From contig MU616939.1 of NCBI GenBank assembly GCA_025201705.1, positions 1-30,955 of the forward strand: a stretch of DNA of 30,955 nucleotides, read 5' to 3'. The notes below the pieces were generated by a model. That model saw nothing but the letters and a program-made list of their open reading frames with translations. It was not told where the DNA came from and did not search any database. The position numbers and the translations under genes are program-made. The DNA is from Dissophora ornata (lineage: Eukaryota > Mortierellomycota > Mortierellomycetes > Mortierellales > Mortierellaceae). Shown one piece after another: positions 1-5,718 of the stretch. Position 1 is the stretch's first letter, and the number at the start of each line of letters is the position of its first letter.

Positions 1-6
1 TTTTTT

Positions 7-310
7 TCAGTCGCCTACTCGAAGTATGTTAACACGGAGAGTCATTCTCCGCATGGATTGGGACATCTTGTCGATTGGAATGGTGCGGTCGTCAAGGACA
101 AAGCCGTAATGCATTTGCCATATTCCTTGGGGGCCGTAAGCGGCCATCTGAGACTCTGGAAGGTGGAGTTGGTATTGGGGATCCCCTGACAACGATCTGG
201 TACAGGTACTTCACTCCGCCTCCATTAGCTGGCACGACGAAAACTCGCCTGGCTATCTGCGTTACCTTGGTTACCCAGTCCCAATCTGCTACGAAAAAAT
301 AGATAGCTGC
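7..310 (-). pseudogene. 3' end of an unrecognised gene, apparent one-base frameshift
   Basis: Reading the minus strand from about 310, one frame gives a protein-like stretch of about 41 residues (AAIYFFVADWDWVTK... ending YLYQIVVR). It follows a possible splice acceptor (ATGTAG). The frame then breaks at a run of four C on the plus strand (183-186). Reading one base further on continues as DPQYQLHLPESQMAAYGP... for about 58 residues to a TGA at 7-9. Three G instead of four on the coding strand would join the two parts smoothly, so this is either a frameshifted gene or a base-call error in a homopolymer. An intron at this spot is possible but would have to be very short. I do not recognise the family. 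It points away from the Ifi cluster. Confidence 0.38.
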
Positions 311-668
311 CTACATATCCACAGTCAACGCTCTCTTTCAGTTCTGGGCCGTGGCACCATTGGCAACTCTTTTGTGCTTTGATGTGGCCGTTACTAAAAC
401 ATTGACACTATCGGATTGGGCAACATCGGCGGGAGTATGCACAAACCGTTGCCATAACTTGTTGAACAATGGGCGTTGTAAACAACCACGTTTTGCGAGG
501 TGTTCAAAATCACCCAAAGCAGTGAGGGGCTCACCTTTCCTCTCTTCGTCCCTTCTTCCTGTTCCTTTCCCTCCAAACTTCGCTCCTGCTTCATAATTTT
601 CGGCATCTTCAAGCTTAATAGCCTCACCACCAAACACCTCGTTACACCTCACCCTATCTAACTAAAGC

Positions 669-1451
669 ATGAGCTCAGCAGAAATAGCCATAGGAGCTGC
701 TGTTGGTGCTATTGTGGCACCAATCGCTTTGGTCGCCGGGGTCAACGCAATCGGATTTACTTCGGCGGGTATTATCGCTGGAACTCCGGCTGCAGGCATC
801 ATGGCCGCTTCTGGAGGAGCAGTCGCGAAAGGTTCTGCTTGCGCCGTCTTGCAATCCGTCGGGGCGGTTGGACTCAGTGTTCCTGGCATTATTATTGTCT
901 CTGGAGTAGGAGCTGCGGCTGGCGCAGCAATCGCTTCTGGAGGATTGGCCCCTGGATCCCCAGCTGAAAATATCTTTGCCGCTTCTAAAGGAGCTGCAGT
1001 TGACGCGGTTGGAGCATTCGGAATTGGCGAAGGAGGTATTGTTCCTGGATCCGCGGCTGCAAATATCATAGCTGCTTCCAAGGGAGCAGTCGAGAAAGCC
1101 TCTGATTGGGCCGCCTCGCAACCCATCAGGGATTCTGGTGCGACGATTGCCTTTGCGGCAGAAGCCGCGGCAAGAGCTGCGGCTGACGCGATCGGCGCAT
1201 TCGGAATTGGCGAAGGAGGTATTGTCCCTGGATCCGTGGCTGCAGGTATCATGGTTGCCTCCATGGGAGTGTTCGAGAAAGCCTCTGATTGGGCCGCCTT
1301 GCAACCCATCGGGGATTCTGGCGCGACGGTTGCCTCTGCGGCGGCTGATGCGATCAGCGCAATGGGATTTGGCGAAGGAGCTGTTGTCGCTGGATCTCCG
1401 GCTGCAAGCATCATGGGTGCGGTCGGTTGGGCGAGGGGTTTGCATTGGTAG
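669..1451 (+). CDS. Ifi-6-16 (ISG12/IFI27-like) protein A, repeat-expanded
   Basis: Intronless, 260 residues. The ATG follows a leader conserved with gene C. Residues 5-91 form an Ifi-6-16 domain: a Gly/Ala-rich hydrophobic helix, the family motif GFTSAGIIAGTPAAGIMA at 29-46, then GSACAVLQSVGAVGLS at 55-70 and a second hydrophobic Gly/Ala helix. This matches the animal IFI27/IFI6 layout, usually only about 80-130 residues. Residues 91-251 add partial copies of a module with a G-x-x-x-GG-(I/L)-x-PGS-x-AA core. Two near-full copies (about 118-161 and 179-222) also carry EKASDWAA..QPI.DSGAT. Animal relatives insert into mitochondrial, ER or nuclear membranes and modulate cell death and antiviral responses; a similar membrane role here is inference. 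No signal peptide is evident. It is the first gene of a four-gene head-to-tail array. Confidence 0.85.
   Translation: MSSAEIAIGAAVGAIVAPIALVAGVNAIGFTSAGIIAGTPAAGIMAASGGAVAKGSACAVLQSVGAVGLSVPGIIIVSGVGAAAGAAIASGGLAPGSPAENIFAASKGAAVDAVGAFGIGEGGIVPGSAAANIIAASKGAVEKASDWAASQPIRDSGATIAFAAEAAARAAADAIGAFGIGEGGIVPGSVAAGIMVASMGVFEKASDWAALQPIGDSGATVASAAADAISAMGFGEGAVVAGSPAASIMGAVGWARGLHW
1020..1155 (+). repeat. Intragenic repeat unit 1 of gene A
   Basis: This 136-nt unit codes for residues 118-163 (GIGEGGIVPGSAAANIIAAS, then KGAVEKASDWAAS...). It is a direct, in-frame relative of 1203-1338, 183 nt downstream. Most differences are single bases, which suggests a recent internal duplication. Confidence 0.85.
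1203..1338 (+). repeat. Intragenic repeat unit 2 of gene A
   Basis: Second copy of the 136-nt unit, coding for residues 179-224 (GIGEGGIVPGSVAAGIMVAS, then MGVFEKASDWAAL...). A third, truncated copy (GFGEGAVVAGSPAASIMGA, residues 233-251) follows at the C-terminus. Confidence 0.85.
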
Positions 1452-1460
1452 CTCCGTACG

Positions 1461-1466
1461 AATAAA
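1461..1466 (+). promoter_or_regulatory. Likely polyadenylation signal of gene A
   Basis: AATAAA ten bases after the stop of gene A, inside the motif CGTACGAATAAAGCT. The same motif is conserved after gene C at 3831-3836, which supports a 3'-end role. Confidence 0.5.
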
Positions 1467-1654
1467 GCTCATGTTGGGCAGGGAGGCATGCCAGCGGTAC
1501 TCATTTTTGCGCTTTGATCACACTTTGATGTGGAAATATCGACGGGAGTGTGTGCAGGGACCGCTGCTGCTGTGCTTGCAAAACAAACAAAGGGTTCTTG
1601 AGTTTCCAGCTGACGGGGGGGTTTTTTTTTTGTAGCCAGCTAATTTCCCTTGCA

Positions 1655-1790
1655 CAATCGACCGACGGTCAAGCGGTCAAGCTTAGAGCGAAATGACTTC
1701 CTTCCTGGAGCCGCTCCGGCGTCTCAGGCCCTTCTAAATCATCCACAAAGGCTAACAAAAGTCGTATTTCAGTCGACTACAATGACTTAA
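1655..1790. repeat. Dispersed degenerate repeat, copy 1
   Basis: Non-coding segment between Ifi genes A and B, related to 3968-4110 (same place in the duplicated block) and, more distantly, to 12518-12645. All three share the 13-mer CATCCACAAAGGC (1740-1752 here), preceded by a GGC...GGCCC-type segment and followed by a CAGTCGAC-like motif. No coding potential was seen. Confidence 0.5.
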
Positions 1791-2259
1791 TTCTATTCCC
1801 AGTTGGTTGAATAATCTGTCAACCGATACACTTTAAAGTTCACGCCTCTTTTGTTTTTGTTGTCCTCCCGCCACATAAAGTGGTAGTCTCAGATGCATGT
1901 TGTATTCATGCAAACAAACACTGGATGGTCAATTTTGCACAGCAAGCAGTGCAATGCGATTGTCCAGTGTCAGGCCATCTTGGGCAGAAGGCGGAGACAA
2001 TTAAACTAGTAGTCCTCGTCTTGTCCATGGCCACTTTCATGCTCCTCGCCACGTCCTTCGCCAAATCAAGTGGGACAAAAACAAAAAAAAAAAAATGTGA
2101 AGAAAAAAAATGCAGAGCAATTCGCCCTACTAAAGAGGGCATTGATTTTTCTTTTTTTTTCTTTTTTTTAAAAGAATCAAACATCCCTCTTTTTCCTCCG
2201 CGCCTTGCCGTCCCTACCCTCTCCAACTCATCAGTTTAACAAAAAAGCCTGTCAATTAA

Positions 2260-2556
2260 ATGGGCCCGATACTGAGCGACACAGCCATGGCAGTTCTTGC
2301 AGCGGCGGCTGCACCATTCGTTTTCGTCGGCTTGGTTCGCGTGATTGGATTTGGTCCCACTGGTATTGTCGCTGGAAGTTTGGCAGCAAGCTTCATGGCC
2401 TCGTATGGAGGAACGGTCGTGGTAGGCTCCATTTGCGCGATTTTGCAATCTATTGGAGCAGCCGGTCTCGGTGCTATTGGCACAGTGGTTGTATCCATTG
2501 TAGGAGCCCTGGCTGGCGTGGCAGCTGTCGTGGTGGCAGCTCTGTTTGGTAATTAG
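2260..2556 (+). CDS. Ifi-6-16 (ISG12/IFI27-like) protein B, minimal form
   Basis: Intronless, 98 residues, essentially one Ifi-6-16 domain. It has a hydrophobic N-terminal helix (about 8-30), the family motif IGFGPTGIVAGSLAASFMAS (29-48), GSICAILQSIGAAGLG (56-71) and a C-terminal hydrophobic helix rich in Gly, Ala and Val (about 72-95), ending FGN. Length and layout are closest to animal IFI27/ISG12 proteins. The ATG lies after a T-rich, then CT-rich leader (2140-2225) that has a counterpart before gene D. B pairs with D in the two-block duplication but lacks D's long tail. Function in fungi is unknown; a small multi-helix membrane protein is the safest description. Confidence 0.85.
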   Translation: MGPILSDTAMAVLAAAAAPFVFVGLVRVIGFGPTGIVAGSLAASFMASYGGTVVVGSICAILQSIGAAGLGAIGTVVVSIVGALAGVAAVVVAALFGN

Positions 2557-3142
2557 TGTCGTAAAATTACCAGGCAGAGAACGTATTCGTCTATCTACTT
2601 ATCCAGCCAGCTCTAGCAGAGTTCTCATGAGGACAACTTTTTTTTCTGAGATGGATACTTTACTAAGTGTAAGCAGTCAGCAATCATCTTCATTATTTAT
2701 GGCACCAGTCGCTTACAATAAGGCCATCACTGATATCCAGATGGCGAGAATGCTAACGTCTATTAGATTTCGACAACAGGGGGCCAGATTTTTCAAGTTT
2801 GAATCCTCGGATATCTTGTAGAAGTCTCGCGCAATAAAGTTTACATTGGACCAGAAAGTATACTAGCCCTTACAGCCCTTTTTTTTTGTACTTCGATGTA
2901 GCTGATACTAGAACATTGCCACTGTCAGATTAACAGAAAGGTTCTCTCACATCTACAGCTTGGTTTATTTGCAGGACAACATTTTGTATGACTGTCAATC
3001 CTGCTGTTCATCCAAAGCAGGGGGGATAATTTTTGCTCCTTTCTCTCCAAATTTCGCTCTTGCTTCATAACTTTTGGCATTTCTAAGCTTAATAGCTTCA
3101 TCACCAAACACCTCGTAACACCTCACCCTATCTAATTGAAGC

Positions 3143-3807
3143 ATGACTACGGTAGAGAAAGCCATAGGAGCTGCTGTTGGTGCTATTGTGGCACCAATCG
3201 CTGTTGTCGGCGGGGTCAACGCAATCGGATTTGCTTCGGCAGGCATTATCGCTGGAACTCCGGCTGCAGGAATCATGGCCGCCTCTGGAGGAAAGGTTCT
3301 GCTTGCGCCGTCTTGCAATCCGTCGGGGCAGCCGGACTCAGTGTTCCTGCCATTATTGTTGTCTCTGGAGTAGGAGCTGCGGCTGGCGCAGCAATCGCTT
3401 CGGGAGGCTTGGCCCCTGGATCCCCAGCTGCAAATATCTTGGCCGCTTCTAAAGAAGCTGCGGCTGATGCGGTCGGTGCAATCGGATTTAGCGAAGGAGG
3501 TATTGTCCCTGGATCCCCGGCTGCAAATGTCATGGCTGCTTCCAGAGGAGCGGCCGAGAAGGCCTCTGATTGGGTCAACTCGCAATCCATCGTGACAGGT
3601 GGACTCGGTGGTGCTGGCGCGACGATTGCCTCTGCGGCAGAAGCGGTGGCAGAAGCGGCTGCAGGAGCTGCGGCTGGCGCAGTCGGCGCAATCGGAATTG
3701 GCTCAGGAGGTATCGTCCCTGGATCCCCGGCAGCAAGCTTCGTGGCTTCTTCTAGAGGAGCGTTCAAGAAAGCTTCTGGTTGGCAACCCATCAAGAGTGT
3801 CCTCTGA
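3143..3807 (+). pseudogene. Ifi-6-16 protein C, frameshifted paralogue of gene A
   Basis: The start (MTTVEKAIGAAVGAIVAPIA) and first 50 codons closely match gene A. After GGA GGA (ending 3292) the copy lacks ten bases present in A (GCAGTCGCGA), so the frame shifts inside the domain core. As read, translation gives only 76 residues with a non-homologous tail. The other frame, 3292-3807, stays open for 171 codons and keeps the rest of the family core (GSACAVLQSVGAAGLS) plus three IVPGS-type modules and a KASDW motif. The long open second frame implies a recent break or an assembly error. An intron could bridge it only by removing the conserved core. Genes A, B and D all keep the full spacing here, so the deletion is specific to C. 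Leader and poly(A) region match gene A. Confidence 0.75.
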
Positions 3808-3830
3808 TGTCACATTGGTCACCCCGTACG

Positions 3831-3836
3831 AATAAA
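3831..3836 (+). promoter_or_regulatory. Likely polyadenylation signal of gene C
   Basis: AATAAA in the CGTACGAATAAAGCT context shared with gene A, 24 bases after the TGA of the second reading frame. Confidence 0.45.
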
Positions 3837-3967
3837 GCTAACGCTGGGCTGGGAGGCATACCAGCATTACTCTTTTCACGCTTTGTTTACACTCCGATGG
3901 GGAGTGTGTGCGGGACTGCTGCAGCTGTGCATGCTGACAGGGGGTTTTTTTGTGATCAGCTAATTTC

Positions 3968-4110
3968 CCTTGCATTGTTGACCGACGGTCAAGTGAAGCT
4001 GAGGGCAAAGTGGCCCCCTTGCTAGAGCCGCCCCGGCGTCTGAGGCCCTTCCATCTCATCCACAAAGGCCAACAAAAGTCCAACTACAACTGACTTATTT
4101 CTGTTCCCAG
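3968..4110. repeat. Dispersed degenerate repeat, copy 2
   Basis: Counterpart of 1655-1790 inside duplication copy 2. It includes CCGACGGTCAAG, a GGCGTCTGAGGCCC segment and CATCCACAAAGGC at 4057-4069. Confidence 0.5.
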
Positions 4111-4601
4111 TTAAACAATCTGTCGACCGATACACTTTAAAGTTCTCGCCTCTTTTGTTTTGTGCTCTCGCATAAAGTGGTAGTTTCGAATGCATGTCAA
4201 ACTTTCACTGGATGGTCAATTTTGCACAACGTGCGGTGCAATACGATTGTCCACACTTGAAACTGATATAAGTGTTGGGCCATCTTGTGAAGAAGGCAGA
4301 GACAATTAAACTTGTAGTCCTCGTCTTGTCCATGGCCACTGCCATGCTCCTCGTCATCGCTGCCGCCACGCCCTTCTCCAAATCCAGGGGGACAAAATCA
4401 AATTATGTATTTTCGGGAGAGAAAAAAAAAATACGTTTGTGCTTTGGTGCAACTCGAGACGGGATGCGCTGTATAGAGAGGGCATTGATTTTTTTTTTTT
4501 TTTTTAATCGAATCAAACTTCCCTCTTTTCCCTCCGCACCTTCCCGTCCTCATCCTCTAACCCATCCCTTGAACAAGCCTTTTATCAATTAAACGGTCAA
4601 C

Positions 4602-5201
4602 ATGACACTGAGCAACGGACAGAAAGCTGCCATAGGAGTTGCAGGAGTCGCTGGTATTGTGGCTGCACCACTCGCCGTCGTCGGCGCCATCGGCTGGTAT
4701 GGATTTGGTTCCGCAGGTATTATTGCTGGAAGTTACGCAGCGGGGTTCATGGCCACGTATAATGGAATGGTCGCGGCAGGCTCTGCCTGTGCAGTTTTGC
4801 AATCTATTGGAGCAGTCGGGCTCGGTGCTGCTGGTACAACAGCTGCTTGCACTGTAGGGGGTTTAACAGCTGGAGGAACTGCCGCCGTCGTCGTCGCTCT
4901 TCAGGGTGGAAAAGGAGATGGCGATGACTGCGAGAATGCCGGTGGCGGAGGCGGCGATGGTGGCGGAGACAGCGGTGACGGCGGAGACAGCGGTGACGGT
5001 GGTGGAGAGAAGGGGCTCGAAGAGATCGAAGAGGTCACAGAGGTCAAAAAGGTCAAGAAAGGCAACAGAACCGGAGTGGGCAAGAATAGGACCATGCTCA
5101 CGCAGCCAGCGAATATCAAAGAAACCAGCACAATCAGAGTGGAGGTGACGGACATTGCCACATTTGAGCGCACAACCACGAGAGACGTTGCGTTTAAGTA
5201 A
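4602..5201 (+). CDS. Ifi-6-16 (ISG12/IFI27-like) protein D with charged C-terminal extension
   Basis: Intronless, 199 residues. Residues 8-103 are an Ifi-6-16 domain: hydrophobic helix 9-33, motif GFGSAGIIAGSYAAGFMA (34-51), GSACAVLQSIGAVGLG (60-75) and a second hydrophobic Gly/Ala helix to about 100. Residues 104-136 are a Gly/Asp linker containing an 18-bp tandem duplication (4962-4979 and 4980-4997). Residues 137-199 form a soluble tail: an acidic run (EKGLEEIEEVTEV), a basic run (KKVKKGNRTG) and a Thr-rich, possibly beta-forming end. The domain pairs with gene B, but the tail is unique in the cluster. A membrane anchor plus cytosol-facing tail is a reasonable inference; partner and role are unknown. 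An AATAAA lies 52 bases after the stop. Confidence 0.85.
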   Translation: MTLSNGQKAAIGVAGVAGIVAAPLAVVGAIGWYGFGSAGIIAGSYAAGFMATYNGMVAAGSACAVLQSIGAVGLGAAGTTAACTVGGLTAGGTAAVVVALQGGKGDGDDCENAGGGGGDGGGDSGDGGDSGDGGGEKGLEEIEEVTEVKKVKKGNRTGVGKNRTMLTQPANIKETSTIRVEVTDIATFERTTTRDVAFK

Positions 5202-5252
5202 AGCGCCTCCCTCTCTCTCAGAAGCGACATTAGTCTCGTAAATGCTCGAGGA

Positions 5253-5258
5253 AATAAA
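5253..5258 (+). promoter_or_regulatory. Possible polyadenylation signal of gene D
   Basis: AATAAA in GAGGAAATAAAACGC, 52 bases after the stop of gene D. Confidence 0.4.
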
Positions 5259-5390
5259 ACGCAGTCAATGTCATATCGATGTACAAAATAAGGAGTTGAA
5301 ATGGTCTATGAACATTCGCATGAATAGCCACACCCTGTCAAATGCTTACTATATTAGGATTTCAAAGGCTTCGTTATTGTTGTTCCTTGA

Positions 5391-5666
5391 CTAGATGGAC
5401 GGGGTCGATGCTGTTGTTACAGGCCCTGGGAACATCTCGTTTAGTTGAAACCCAGCACACATTGCTTTCTGAGTGCGCTCGTTATCAAGTAGAAACTTCA
5501 AGTGAGTGGCAGTGACAGCAGTGAGGGCACCGACTCTAATGCTAAGAGCTGCGACAGGAACAATTGTCCTGAAGAGCTTCAAGCTTACATTTATTGTCAC
5601 CCCTGTAATCCCTATATACGCAAGTGCAGAGACGGTACAATCTCCTTTCTGATCGATGTGCCTCAA
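5391..5666 (-). CDS. Small open frame of uncertain status
   Basis: An open frame of about 91 codons on the minus strand, without an ATG at its left edge. It would read ...ALAYIGITGVTINVSLKLFR..., moderately hydrophobic, ending VTTASTPSI. It sits in the 517-nt gap between gene D and the convergent SNAPC1-like gene. No family is recognised, and no splice sites clearly connect it to a neighbour. It could be an exon, a relic or chance. Confidence 0.2.
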   Translation of the reverse strand: MRHIDQKGDCTVSALAYIGITGVTINVSLKLFRTIVPVAALSIRVGALTAVTATHLKFLLDNERTQKAMCAGFQLNEMFPGPVTTASTPSI

Positions 5667-5718
5667 TAAACCGCAAACATAACATACTCACAATGAATAA
5701 ACCATTCATTGAGACGTC

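Larger units (their letters stand above)
370..2550 (+). repeat. Segmental duplication, copy 1 (Ifi genes A and B)
   Basis: Copy 1 of a block containing one long and one short Ifi-6-16 gene with their flanks. It matches copy 2 at about 2885-4890 in order and orientation. Landmarks shared by both are the leader before the first ATG (AAGCTTAATAGC... ACACCTCACCCTATCTAA), the CGTACGAATAAAGCT signal after the first gene, a CCGACGGTCAAG segment, the block CCGATACACTTTAAAGTTC, and CTGGATGGTCAATTTTGCAC ahead of the short gene. The start-to-start offset is 2,474 nt for the first gene and 2,342 nt for the second, so indels have accumulated since duplication. Boundaries are approximate. Confidence 0.85.
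2885..4890 (+). repeat. Segmental duplication, copy 2 (Ifi genes C and D)
   Basis: Second copy of the two-gene block at about 370-2550. The left edge is recognisable in TTTGTACTTCGATGTAGCTG..., which matches TTTGTGCTTTGATGTGGCCG... of copy 1. Homology runs through gene C, its 3' flank, the intergenic element and the core of gene D. D's C-terminal tail has no counterpart in copy 1. Confidence 0.85.

Noticed and set aside
662..1472. Long open frames antisense to Ifi gene A (about 250 and 265 codons)
   Set aside because: They mirror the Ala/Gly-rich codons of the plus-strand gene, where GCN/GGN runs leave the opposite frames open. Their composition (Ala/Pro-rich, or Ser/Arg/Asp-rich) lacks any domain, and the plus strand has the family motifs.
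3273..3794. 173-codon open frame antisense to gene C
   Set aside because: Same shadow effect as for gene A; the plus strand carries the conserved Ifi motifs.
3143..3807. Programmed ribosomal frameshift to rescue gene C
   Set aside because: No slippery heptamer or following structure was seen at 3285-3300, and the break is simply explained by ten bases missing relative to gene A.
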